A stretch of DNA of 64,000 nucleotides from Daphnia carinata (GCF_022539665.2 NC_081337.1:2828679-2892678), one strand, 5' to 3'; numbered from the stretch's first letter, positions 32,601 through 44,364 are shown. Notes: generated by a model from the letters alone, not told the origin. Made by a program: numbers and translations.

Positions 32601-35600
32601 TTTTTATGTTTTATTTCAAAACTATAAGAACCATTGAAAAATAAATATGATTTTCGTGATCAGCATTTAATTCTGCATCGAAATCATATATTTTAAATGA
32701 AATTTGAGATTTGTCCAAAAATGAAAAAGTGGGAAGGCTATAGCCTTCTCACTTTTGTCAAAATCGGCCAAAAACCAAATGTCTTGAAACTAATCAAAAA
32801 TCATGCTGCATAATCAGAATTGAACGCTGATTCTGATTTAGTGATTTATTTTCCCTTTAAACGAACCGTTTTTGAACCATAACCGAAAATAAGCCCGACA
32901 ACATAAAACCGGCCTTGTGTTTTTTATGTTTTATTTAAAAACTATAAGGCCTATTGAAAAATAAATATGATTTTCGTGATCAGCATTTAATTCTTCATCG
33001 AAATCATATATTTTAAATGAAATTTGAGATTTGTCCAAAAATGAAAAAGTGGGAAGGCTATAGCCTTCTCACTTTTGTCAAAATCGGCCAAAAACCAAAT
33101 GTCTTGAAACTAATCAAAAATCATGCTGCATAATCAGAATTGAACGCTGATTCTGATTTAGTGATTTATTTTCCCTTTAAACGAACCGTTTTTGAACCAT
33201 AACCGAAAATAAGCCCGACAACATAAAACCGGCCTTGTGTTTTTTATGTTTTATTTAAAAACTATAAGGCCCATTGAAAAATAAATATGATTTTCGTGAT
33301 CAGCATTTAATTCTGCATCGAAATCATATATTTTAAATGAAATTTGAGATTTGTCCAAAAATGAAAAAGTGGGAAGGCTATAGCCTTCTCACTTTTGTCA
33401 AAATCGGCCAAAAACCAAATGTCTTGAAACTAATCAAAAATCATGCTGCATAATCAGAATTGAACGCTGATTCTGATTTAGTGATTTATTTTCCCTTTAA
33501 ACGAACCGTTTTTGAACCATAACCGAAAATAAGCCCGACAACATAAAACCGGCCTTGTGTTTTTTATGTTTTATTTAAAAACTATAAGGCCTATTGAAAA
33601 ATAAATATGATTTTCGTGATCAGCATTTAATTCTGCATCGAAATCATATATTTTAAATGAAATTTGAGATTTGTCCAAAAATGAAAAAGTGGGAAGGCTA
33701 TAGCCTTCTCACTTTTGTCAAAATCGGCCAAAAACCAAATGTCTTGAAACTAATCAAAAATCATGCTGCATAATCAGAATTGAACGCTGATTCTGATTTA
33801 GTGATTTATTTTCCCTTTAAACGAACCGTTTTTGAACCATAACCGAAAATAAGCCCGACAACATAAAACCGGCCTTGTGTTTTTTATGTTTTATTTCAAA
33901 ACTATAAGGACCATTGAAAAATAAATATGATTTTCGTGATCAGCATTTAATTCTGCATCGAAATCATATATTTTAAATGAAATTTGAGATTTGTCCAAAA
34001 ATGAAAAAGTGGGAAGGCTATAGCCTTCTCACTTTTGTCAAAATCGGCCAAAAACCAAATGTCTTGAAACTAATCAAAAATCATGCTGCATAATCAGAAT
34101 TGAACGCTGATTCTGATTTAGTGATTTATTTTCCCTTTAAACGAACCGTTTTTGAACCATAACCGAAAATAAGCCCGACAACATAAAACCGGCCTTGTGT
34201 TTTTTATGTTTTATTTCAAAACTATAAGGACCATTGAAAAATAAATATGATTTTCGTGATCAGCATTTAATTCTGCATCGAAATCATATATTTTAAATGA
34301 AATTTGAGATTTGTCCAAAAATGAAAAAGTGGGAAGGCTATAGCCTTCTCACTTTTGTCAAAATCGGCCAAAAACCAAATGTCTTGAAACTAATCAAAAA
34401 TCATGCTGCATAATCAGAATTGAACGCTGATTCTGATTTAGTGATTTATTTTCCCTTTAAACGAACCGTTTTTGAACCATAACCGAAAATAAGCCCGACA
34501 ACATAAAACCGGCCTTGTGTTTTTTATGTTTTATTTCAAAACTATAAGGACCATTGAAAAATAAATATGATTTTCGTGATCAGCATTTAATTCTGCATCG
34601 AAATCATATATTTTAAATGAAATTTGAGATTTGTCCAAAAATGAAAAAGTGGGAAGGCTATAGCCTTCTCACTTTTGTCAAAATCGGCCAAAAACCAAAT
34701 GTCTTGAAACTAATCAAAAATCATGCTGCATAATCAGAATTGAACGCTGATTCTGATTTAGTGATTTATTTTCCCTTTAAACGAACCGTTTTTGAACCAT
34801 AACCGAAAATAAGCCCGACAACATAAAACCGGCCTTGTGTTTTTTATGTTTTATTTCAAAACTATAAGAACCATTGAAAAATAAATATGATTTTCGTGAT
34901 CAGCATTTAATTCTGCATCGAAATCATATATTTTAAATGAAATTTGAGATTTGTCCAAAAATGAAAAAGTGGGAAGGCTATAGCCTTCTCACTTTTGTCA
35001 AAATCGGCCAAAAACCAAATGTCTTGAAACTAATCAAAAATCATGCTGCATAATCAGAATTGAACGCTGATTCTGATTTAGTGATTTATTTTCCCTTTAA
35101 ACGAACCGTTTTTGAACCATAACCGAAAATAAGCCCGACAACATAAAACCGGCCTTGTGTTTTTTATGTTTTATTTAAAAACTATAAGGCCCATTGAAAA
35201 ATAAATGTGATTTTCGTGATCAGCATTTAATTCTGCATCGAAATCATATATTTTAAATGAAATTTGAGATTTGTCCAAAAATGAAAAAGTGGGAAGGCTA
35301 TAGCCTTCTCACTTTTGTCAAAATCGGCCAAAAACCAAATGTCTTGAAACTAATCAAAAATCATGCTGCATAATCAGAATTGAACGCTGATTCTGATTTA
35401 GTGATTTATTTTCCCTTTAAACGAACCGTTTTTGAACCATAACCGAAAATAAGCCCGACAACATAAAACCGGCCTTGTGTTTTTTATGTTTTATTTAAAA
35501 ACTATAAGGCCCATTGAAAAATAAATATGATTTTCGTGATCAGCATTTAATTCTGCATCGAAATCATATATTTTAAATGAAATTTGAGATTTGTCCAAAA

Positions 35601-37499
35601 ATGAAAAAGTGGGAAGGCTATAGCCTTCTCACTTTTGTCAAAATCGGCCAAAAACCAAATGTCTTGAAACTAATCAAAAATCATGCTGCATAATCAGAAT
35701 TGAACGCTGATTCTGATTTAGTGATTTATTTTCCCTTTAAACGAACCGTTTTTGAACCATAACCGAAAATAAGCCCGACAACATAAAACCGGCCTTGTGT
35801 TTTTTATGTTTTATTTAAAAACTATAAGGCCCATTGAAAAATAAATATGATTTTCGTGATCAGCATTTAATTCTGCATCGAAATCATATATTTTAAATGA
35901 AATTTGAGATTTGTCCAAAAATGAAAAAGTGGGAAGGCTATAGCCTTCTCACTTTTGTCAAAATCGGCCAAAAACCAAATGTCTTGAAACTAATCAAAAA
36001 TCATGCTGCATAATCAGAATTGAACGCTGATTCTGATTTAGTGATTTATTTTCCCTTTAAACGAACCGTTTTTGAACCATAACCGAAAATAAGCCCGACA
36101 ACATAAAACCGGCCTTGTGTTTTTTATGTTTTATTTAAAAACTATAAGGCCCATTGAAAAATAAATATGATTTTCGTGATCAGCATTTAATTCTGCATCG
36201 AAATCATATATTTTAAATGAAATTTGAGATTTGTCCAAAAATGAAAAAGTGGGAAGGCTATAGCCTTCTCACTTTTGTCAAAATCGGCCAAAAACCAAAT
36301 GTCTTGAAACTAATCAAAAATCATGCTGCATAATCAGAATTGAACGCTGATTCTGATTTAGTGATTTATTTTCCCTTTAAACGAACCGTTTTTGAACCAT
36401 AACCGAAAATAAGCCCGACAACATAAAACCGGCCTTGTGTTTTTTATGTTTTATTTAAAAACTATAAGGCCCATTGAAAAATAAATATGATTTTCGTGAT
36501 CAGCATTTAATTCTGCATCGAAATCATATATTTTAAATGAAATTTGAGATTTGTCCAAAAATGAAAAAGTGGGAAGGCTATAGCCTTCTCACTTTTGTCA
36601 AAATCGGCCAAAAACCAAATGTCTTGAAACTAATCAAAAATCATGCTGCATAATCAGAATTGAACGCTGATTCTGATTTAGTGATTTATTTTCCCTTTAA
36701 ACGAACCGTTTTTGAACCATAACCGAAAATAAGCCCGACAACATAAAACCGGCCTTGTGTTTTTTATGTTTTATTTAAAAACTATAAGGCCCATTGAAAA
36801 AATAAATATGATTTTCGTGATCAGCATTTAATTCTGCATCGAAATCATATATTTAAATGAAATTTGTGATTTGTCCAAAAATGAAAAAGTGGGAAGGCTA
36901 TAGCCTTCTCACTTTTGTCAAAATCGGCCAAAAACCAAATGTCTTGAAACTAATCAAAAATCATGCTGCATAATCAGAATTGAACGCTGATTCTGATTTA
37001 GTGATTTATTTTCCCTTTAAACGAACCGTTTTTGAACCATAACCGAAAATAAGCCCGACAACATAAAACCGGCCTTGTGTTTTTTATGTTTTATTTAAAA
37101 ACTATAAGGCCCATTGAAAAATAAATGTGATTTTCGTGATCAGCATTTAATTCTGCATCGAAATCATATATTTTAAATGAAATTTGAGATTTGTCCAAAA
37201 ATGAAAAAGTGGGAAGGCTATAGCCTTCTCACTTTTGTCAAAATCGGCCAAAAACCAAATGTCTTGAAACTAATCAAAAATCATGCTGCATAATCAGAAT
37301 TGAACGCTGATTCTGATTTAGTGATTTATTTTCCCTTTAAACGAACCGTTTTTGAACCATAACCGAAAATAAGCCCGACAACATAAAACCGGCCTTGTGT
37401 TTTTTATGTTTTATTTCAAAACTATAAGGACCATTGAAAAATAAATATGATTTTCGTGATCAGCATTTAATTCTGCATCGAAATCATATATTTTAAATG
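29621..37499. repeat. satellite array, 320-bp monomer, 24 full copies plus partial copies
   Basis: The string GAAAATAAGCCCGACAACAT recurs exactly every 320 bp from 29621 to 37365. The only break in register is at 31861-31930, where one copy keeps just 64 bp. Copies are almost identical; variation is confined to a few sites: TTTCAAAAC or TTTAAAAAC; AAGAACC, AAGGACC or AAGGCCC/T; AAATATGA or AAATGTGA. One copy (36725-37044) has two compensating single-base indels. The last copy stops at 37499 after 135 bp. There are no open frames of 60 codons on either strand and no flanking terminal repeats. The monomer is A/T rich and carries several inverted repeats. This is a tandem satellite, not a gene; I do not recognise the family. 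Confidence 0.97.
29781..29812. repeat. 32-bp near-perfect palindrome in each satellite monomer (first copy shown)
   Basis: AAAAGTGGGAAGGCTA and its near reverse complement TAGCCTTCTCACTTTT abut with no spacer and have a single mismatch. It recurs in every full monomer, so the array has 24 evenly spaced cruciform- or hairpin-capable sites. Confidence 0.9.
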
Positions 37500-37998
37500 G
37501 TTTTTTAAATACACGGAAATAACGTGTAAAAAAAAATTAACTTAATTTTCACTACAACTCAATTAATTTTCCCTAAATCGATATCATCCATTCCGTTGTA
37601 TTCAGAGAATGATGACATAATGGAATTTTCTATTATTTATTTTAGGGAAGCGCTCAAGTTTGGTTCAGCAGATCAGGACTCATCGAATTATAGGAGATGT
37701 TAAAGTAACTTTGAGCCTAAATCATCGAAAGAGATCTTATAGCCGAATTTTTTTTGTCTGTTTACATGGCCAATTTTCAGTATTTGTAGCAATGATAAAT
37801 TCAAACCAACTGCTAGTTTTTGGCATTTTTTAGGCATACAAGCTTACAAACGATCACTGCAAGTCGTTTACTGACGCTTGCAAGAACTGAAATTTGCTGG
37901 TTTTATTTATTACTGTAGAACAGGGTTTGAAAATATCTGAAGTCTTCGATTGTGCAGTTTCAATTTAATTGAACGTAAATAAAATTGTTACTGAGTTG
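37500..37998. other. right flank of the satellite array
   Basis: A/T-rich single-copy-looking sequence between the satellite and the Lys/Pro-rich frame. Nothing recognised. Confidence 0.5.
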
Positions 37999-38600
37999 AT
38001 GCAAATGAAAGCGGAGGTTTGCAACTTACCGAAGGGACTCATTATCAACATAAGGCAGACTGCGAGAACCAAATACGTTCAAGTTAAATACACAACGAAA
38101 ATGAAAACAAATGGCACTGGTTCTACTAGGGTAACGCCATCTAGATCTTCAACACAAGACTCGAGAAAACAACCGACAAATCCGGCCTCCAAGTCGTCTT
38201 CAACGCGATCTCCAGTCCCCACTAGGCCAGTGCAGAAGCCAGTGCAGAAGCCAGTGCAGAATCCAGTGACGAAGTCAGTGAGCCGAAGCCAGTACCGAAG
38301 CCAGTGCCGGTTCCAGTAGCTAAGTCAGTATCGAAGCCGACTATCAAGTCCACACCTGAAACAACACCACAGCGGCAGCCGGCCAACAGAGATTCGGTAC
38401 CTCCAATCCAAAGCAAAAAAAGGACGAAACCAGACAGCGCTGGAACCAAGCCGGTCACTAAATCAAGGGTTGCCTCAAAGTTTCAGCCGCCGGTGGAAGC
38501 GGAAATCACAAACGAACCCGACGAGGAAACTGAGGAGGGCGATAGTGTGCCTGTGGTAGCCGCAAAGCCTCCCAAACCGTTGCGCGAAGCTACCGATAAG
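37999..38600 (+). pseudogene. Lys/Pro/Ser-rich protein of unknown function, one frameshift
   Basis: An ATG at 37999 opens a frame whose product begins MQMKAEVCNLPKGL, is strongly basic, and then becomes Pro/Lys/Ser-rich with a 12-bp repeat coding PVQK. At about 38275-38290 the frame is lost; the -1 frame continues at once with the same kind of repeat (EPKPVPKPVPVPVAKSVSKP) through an acidic EPDEETEEGD patch to a donor-like AAG|GTATAT at 38600. The shared composition across the break argues for one coding unit damaged by a 1-bp change or by a sequencing error in the repeat. No family is recognised. It could be an exon of a longer gene, a decayed gene, or an assembly artefact. Confidence 0.4.
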
Positions 38601-40473
38601 GTATATTGGAGCCAGGTCTGGAGAAATGTTTTGAGATTTTACTGCTGTCTCTGTTATCCATAAAGATCTTGTTGGTGTAGAACCCGGACAAAACCTGCTA
38701 AAGATAAATAAACCGTAATTAAACGAAAGATACTAAATGGCAATTGATGCAATTTTTTCATACAAATCCAAAAGCAGCAGTGCTCATTCTTCCTTAGATT
38801 CTCCTCTGCGTTCGGCTGATTCGAGTGTTTCAGTAACAGCAGTGTGAATAGGAACAACTCGATCGTCAGATGATGGAACATGTTGCTGTGTCTCTCTCTT
38901 TAGCTAGCCGAATACCGGAGTGTTAATGACAGAAGGAGGATTGTTCGGAATAGCCTATTGTTCTAAATGAAACATTGAATTTGAATAAAATGCATTAACG
39001 TTTAAGAATAGTAATCTCTTAATTTGATTTCACCTTGTAATCGTCACGGTGCAATACACCACATGGTTTTCACGCGATCGCTGTCAAATTAAAGCATTAA
39101 AACAATACGGAAGGAATATTTCCTTTGCTATCAATTTACACGAGCTCTGTACGGGAACAAAATCTAATCAGCCAACAGTAAAATCAAACTGGGATTCAAT
39201 TGAAACAAGAGGACTTGGTTCAATAATCTGGAAAATCTCGTTTATTGAGAACCGACCAATATGGGCAAGGACGATTGGAAGGTAGGTTGACACGCACACT
39301 CACGCACACACATTCGCACACTCACTCACAAGCATTGGTATCATCCGATTGTTATTGCTCGCTGAACTGAGGCAATTCTACCCGCTTTCAGGGGGGAGGG
39401 GAGAGCTGAGGAGCAATCGGAGGGCAAATTGGAGACTGAACTTTGCAGTCTAAAGTTTCGTGAAGGGCAAAAAAAAAAAGACATAGTTTGAACGATTCTG
39501 ATGACTCCTTGTGTTCTGAATCTTCTGGGTGGATCTTAGTTTTCAATAGGGAAAAAGGATACGTCAGTTTCTGTGTTGAGAGGGGGGCAGAAAAAGCGGA
39601 CCTGCGAACCAAAATGTTTGTTCCATGTTTTACACGAAAAATTGGGCACGCGCCCATGTTCCAGAAGAGCGTTATTTTACATGGTAGACTATAACACGGG
39701 GCGCATTCGAGAAAGAAAAAACGAAAGACAAATCAAGGATACTCAAGCAGGCCGAGAGCCTTAAGCACCATTTCGAAGAATGAAATCGAAATCTTCAAAC
39801 TACAGTCAACGGTAAATAGGAGTAGGATTTCAAAATCAGCTGGACCTAATCATTAATTTTTTTCGCCCCATTTTGACAAGTGCTTGCCGTCTCTTCGCAA
39901 ATGGGTATACTTTCTTCAGACGAAAAAGAGGATGAAAAATCGCTTGTGTGGGTTAAATTAGAGTTTGAATGCTGATGCCGTCAACTCCTTTTTGTCAGAA
40001 TTCAAAAGTTGCAATGTCCAAGGAGCGGAAGACTGTTTCACATCTGACGCGCGACCTTTAGCTTAAGTCAACAGACTTTTGGTTGATCTGGACTACCAAA
40101 ATCGAGAAGAGTATTCATGGGATTAAAAAAAAAGAGAGAGAAGAAAAAAAAAATGAACAAGTTTTAACCTCGATACGGTCAACCAAATCTAGGTCGCGAA
40201 TAAAAGGTGATTCCGCCTCGAAAAAATGATAGCTGAAAGTCGAACAGCGAGACCACGGGAAGCAGGGGATGGAGAGAAAAAAATATGATAGTACACAAGA
40301 TCGTTGGGATCGAAAAAGTGAAAGCTGAAAGGTTTGGTCGTACTGACAGCGAAGAGGCCAAACGGATTCAGGAAGGAGAAGCACCAGAGATAGTTCCACG
40401 AGTCCGATCAGCTTGTCACGACTCGTCCCACGATTCGATTGCTGTGACATTCTAATTAATGATTTGCTGTGTT
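38601..40473. other. region without a supported gene
   Basis: Holds a CA-rich stretch at about 39290-39330 and several short unrecognised frames. The 3' UTR of the TRF2 gene (minus strand) must occupy the part next to 40474. I found no AATAAA that clearly ends it. Confidence 0.4.
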
Positions 40474-41594
40474 CTAATCATGGCTCTGGTCACTATCAAA
40501 GGCTTCTTCCTCATCTTCTTCTTCATCGTCAACGTCTACAGCGAAACAGTCATCGTCTGCTCCGAAACCAAAATCAGAGGAACATTTGCGTTTCAGTCCA
40601 CGGGACCGTTTGGTAGCTTGCATTGTTCGTATATCTTCGGGAGATCGTTCTTTACGAAATTCAAACACCAAGGGGTATATGTGTTCGATGGCTGATTGGA
40701 CGTTACCTACGCAAGGCGCTACAATGAAAGGTAAAATGTGTGAATGACAGTTGGCAAATAGCACGAGATTTACAGATGATATACCTGTAACTGTAATGCT
40801 ACCGGTCGAAAAGATCTTTAAGGTTGCTTTTGGTTCCTTGAGACGATAGGTAACACCAGGATGCAATTCAGGTTCATAACTATACCCGATTTAGTTACCA
40901 AAAATTGCCTGGTTAGGAGAAAAGATAAAAAAGAAGCTGCAACCTATTTTTACCTGGCGATATCTCTGTGTTTGGCTGAAAAAGGCGTAATTTTAATCGC
41001 AAAAGGCATTGTACAAGTTCCCAGAACATTGACTACTCTGTAATTCACTAGGCGTAATCTGGGATAGCCTAGTTTAGAGACCGAACGCGTGATTCGCCTG
41101 GCGGCCTGCTTGGCCTCATCCTCACTTGTCGCCCCTGTGCAAGTTACTTTCCCAGAAGACCAGATTGAGGCTGTGGTGTAGGGTTTCCGTAATCTCATGG
41201 TTACCATCTGCATGTGGAAAAAGTGTTCAACATTAAGGATTAATACAATTGTGGTTAGTAGTAGTAGGGATCTTACCCCATTTTCTCTACGGTACTCAAC
41301 ATTATACCCATTCTGGGCTATCTGCTTCAAATTGAGATAGGATTTTACACTGAAACTGCATACCACATTGTTGATAGTAATATCAATGACCGGCTCATCA
41401 CTAGGTGTTTCTTTAACTTCCTCAACAGGTTCAGCACTGTTCAATCCATTCTTTACACAATCACCAAAACCATTGCTGGCCTCGTTGAGGTACACATCAG
41501 CTGAGTCTTTGCTGCTCGATTCCAGTGTGAGAGGAACACGGTTGGTGGCAGCATTTCCATTGGACAAGACAGATCCTTGGAGCGTCATGGCCAT
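40474..41594 (-). CDS. Trf2: TBP-related factor 2 / TBP-like protein, complete
   Basis: Four coding exons on the minus strand: 41594-41277, 41207-40954, 40879-40785, 40718-40474. All are GT-AG and in phase, giving 303 residues. The first coding exon starts at an acceptor (41613), so a 5' noncoding exon lies upstream; the start is the first ATG (MAMTLQGS). Residues 1-68 are a polar, probably disordered leader. About 69-250 form the two-lobed TBP saddle: INNVVCSFSVKSYLNLKQIA, MRLRKPYTTASIWSSGKV and KLGYPRLRLVNYRVVNV in lobe one, YEPELHPGVTYRLKEPKA and IEHIYPLVFEFRK in lobe two. The end is a basic patch and then an acidic tail (EEEDEEEAFDSD). TRF2 replaces TBP at TATA-less promoters and binds TFIIA and TFIIB. 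It differs from TBP at DNA-inserting phenylalanines: Asn105, Trp122 and His197 stand where TBP has Phe, while Phe214 is kept. Confidence 0.95.
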
Positions 41595-41613
41595 TCCTTC
41601 TCGCGAGCCACAA

Positions 41614-42577
41614 CTGCAATTTTTTAAAAAGTTATAACGAGATTGCAATATTGAGAAGCTACAACGTAAACATGACGGGTTCCTGGTTGGACAAAAGTCG
41701 TATCAGGCGGTGTCCTATGAGACATTTAAGGCTCGAATCGTTTGTTTCTGAGCACGAGATCAATTAAAATTCCACTAATGCATAAGACTGCTCTAACTGG
41801 AAGAAAAACTGAACTATGAAAACCGGAAAAAACACACGTAGCCTCAAAAGGTTCTCAAGAATTCAATGTGTGACGTCCTCTCTCACTTTATACACACACA
41901 CTCGCAGGGCGACATCACATGGCAGAAAATGAAATGGTAATTCACCCCAAGATCAATTAAACTTTTCCTTCTTCCTGGAATCGATTAACGAACCAACTAA
42001 TTAGCTAGGTCATTCTTACCCGACTTTATACAATTCTTCACTCAATTTTCCACAAATGAAACCACACGTTGCAAATCACAGTACATCGTCGGCGAGGGGC
42101 TCTAGAGACCGAACAAACAGTGCTCGTAGTGCAGCACTCTGGCATTGGTTTTCAGCTGGCAATAGAACGTACTAGCACCGGTTCCACACTGGGGCGAGCT
42201 GTGATGCCTCTTCTCCAACGTTTCGAAGTAGTAAAACACTTGGTATTTGTAATATAATTTTTTCAGCCATCAAACAAAGCACGAGCGTCGTCCATTCCGT
42301 GTTTTCGGAAAATTAACGAATTGTTAAGTAATCTATTAAACAAATTTAATCTTTTTTTTTTTTTAATAATAATAATTTTAAAAAAAATATCAAAAGACGT
42401 GGTATTCATTGACCGGTCATTTTCTGTCGTATTCGGTCCCTTTCTTTTTTTCACGCAATATCCGAGTTACAAAAATTCATTAACAGTTTCACAATCAAAC
42501 AAATGTACGTGCGCCGAAGGAGTTGACATGGTAAAAAAGTTCGTGATATTTCCCTAGTCCTTTCTTTTTCTCTGCCT
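41614..42577 (-). other. promoter/5' UTR region of Trf2 and 3' UTR of MRGBP
   Basis: The only space between the Trf2 coding start (with an acceptor at 41613) and the MRGBP stop at 42578. It must therefore hold the Trf2 promoter, its 5' noncoding exon and the MRGBP 3' end. ATTAAA on the minus strand at 42350-42345 is a possible MRGBP polyadenylation signal. Confidence 0.45.
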
Positions 42578-43211
42578 TCAAATTCGTCGACGTTTTGGAG
42601 TGACTTGAGGTGTTCCAGGGCTTGGAGCAGTGCTGGCTCTTGTGCGTTTCACGGATTTCTTTTCAACAGGCTGTGGCGTCTCAGGAACCTTTTCCTTTTT
42701 GATTTCTTCCTTTTCCTTCTTTATGGATTTCTTTGATTCGGTTTCTTTGTATTTGCTCTCCATCAGTTCACCATACTCCTCGGTGGAAAGGGTAAAGTCC
42801 ATTTCTTCGTTGGGAAAAGGAATCGTCTCGTGTTCATCCTAGAAAAGAAAAAATGTTTTACCAACTTCAATCGGAGATAGAGAATTATCATCAGCTTAAC
42901 CAGATACCAATTTCTTGATGTCGTACAAGCTTGCCAGGTGGTCCCACACACCTTTGGAAGTAACTTCTTTGTTCAGATTCGCAGCCAACTTTTCCACTAT
43001 GCAGGCCATTTGAAAATATTTACTAATCCCTAGAAAAATGGATTCCAAATTTGAATTCTGTCGAAGAAGCTAGAAAGTTGTCACGTTTCTCACCGATGGG
43101 TCTTGTGCCGCACAAGATTTGCAACAACTGTAACTCATTATCGACAGTATTCCATTCGATTTCAGCTTCCAAAGTTTCTTCATTTGCTTCTGCTTTTTCT
43201 TTGACAGCCAT
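42578..43211 (-). CDS. MRGBP: MRG/MORF4L-binding protein, NuA4/TIP60 complex subunit (Eaf7 family), complete
   Basis: Three exons on the minus strand (43211-43094, 43029-42908, 42838-42578), GT-AG and in phase, 166 residues. The ATG at 43211 is the only real ATG in its frame upstream of the conserved part. After a short charged leader comes the Eaf7/CT20 domain: IEWNTVDNELQLLQILCGTRPIG, KYFQMACIVEKLA, VTSKGVWDHLASLYDIKKL, then HETIPFPNEEMDF. The last 65 residues are a Lys/Glu tail with a basic end (TPKRRRI) that looks like a nuclear localisation signal. Length and order match human MRGBP (about 200 residues). The family links MRG15/MRGX to the TIP60 histone acetyltransferase in the nucleus. 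It lies head-to-tail between Trf2 and TRIT1. Confidence 0.94.
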
Positions 43212-43857
43212 AACAATAAATGAAGGATCAGAGAGGTAATCCGGAAACGTCTCTGTGTCACAACGAGAAACGTGAAAAACAAGATCGGCTATGACGGCGG
43301 GCGAAGGAAACAGTACAAGACACACACGTTTACAGTGCCATCTAGGTTTTCGTCGTTCAACAACGTCTTACGACCGCACCGTTACAGCTTTTGTTTGTAA
43401 AACAAAAACAAAAAACAAATGGATATCTTTAGTTATTGCACTTTGTTGTGTGTAGAATTTCAGAAATCAAAAATGCAAACAGGGAAAGAAAACAAACGAA
43501 TACAAACATCCTGTTTATTTTAACAACGACGTATCGTAACCAGAAACACTACTAAGATTGTTGAATGATAAATCAGGCGCGGTTCTCGGAATTCTTGACT
43601 GGGCAAAAATTCCGACGGATGCCATTTCCCGTGTCCACTTCAAGGTCACAAGTTGAATCATCACGATCACGAAGCGTAGGCAGAAAATGGAGGAAAACCA
43701 AAAAAAAAAAAAAAAAAAAGAGAGAATGGTGGTGGTGTAATGCAAACGAAATATCCGCCCAGAAAAGAAGCGGAAAGACCCGACAATTATTTCCTCCCCC
43801 ACCAACATGTAGACAAATAAACGCCACTAAAGCACAAACTACCGGTCAATTTTTTTT

Positions 43858-43860
<3 letters not shown>

Positions 43861-43901
<41 letters not shown>
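43861..43901. repeat. CT dinucleotide repeat
   Basis: 41 bp of uninterrupted CT, preceded by a T run, between MRGBP and TRIT1. Confidence 0.92.
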
Positions 43902-43904
<3 letters not shown>

Positions 43905-44259
43905 CCTAACAACTGTTATTACATCAGGGCAGCAGTTTTGTTCAGGCAAAACTAACTATTTTTTTTTAAAGCAAAATAAAACAGAATAAATAAATAAAAC
44001 GAAAAATTCAACGCACATTTTGAATTGTATTGTCTGTAGGCTCTTTGTATTTTACCGCGATTCCGTTTCGAAATTCTTCCCAACACAATCGAAACACAAT
44101 TGACTATCATTAGTACGACTTTTTATTGTGCGAACGTTTGCCAGTCAGACGGTAAATGAGATCACAGACACGCAAGAAAAAAAAAAAAAGGGGAAGCGAT
44201 CATTAAACGCGGCCTCTTTTCTTTTCTTTTTTTTAAGACTTTGACTTAACGGTAGTTCT

Positions 44260-44265
44260 TTTATT
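44260..44265 (-). terminator. polyadenylation signal AATAAA of TRIT1
   Basis: First AATAAA on the minus strand after the TRIT1 stop codon, about 85 nt downstream; another lies at 44120-44125. Confidence 0.4.
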
Positions 44266-44330
44266 TTTTTTTTTTTTTCCTTGTCTGCTACTCTTTGACA
44301 AGGGGTAGCAGGATCTATTTGTAGTGGGTA

Positions 44331-44363
<33 letters not shown>

Positions 44364-44364
44364 G
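44331..44364. repeat. CAG/CTG repeat across the TRIT1 stop codon
   Basis: On the minus strand CAG copies run through the end of the TRIT1 frame. One copy is TAG (44352-44350) and serves as the stop codon; more CAG copies follow in the 3' UTR. Confidence 0.9.

Larger units (their letters stand above)
43212..44349 (-). other. MRGBP upstream region and TRIT1 3' UTR
   Basis: The first part holds the MRGBP promoter. The rest holds a T/A-rich stretch, a CT repeat at 43861-43901 and the TRIT1 3' UTR, with a likely polyadenylation signal at 44260-44265. No further coding signal. Confidence 0.45.

Noticed and set aside
29621-37499. Reading the satellite as a CRISPR-like array
   Set aside because: There are no unique spacers; the whole 320-bp unit repeats, in a eukaryotic context.
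37648-37700. Translation QVWFSR after an AG, resembling homeodomain helix 3
   Set aside because: Only five or six residues match, the frame stops at once, and the neighbouring helices are missing.
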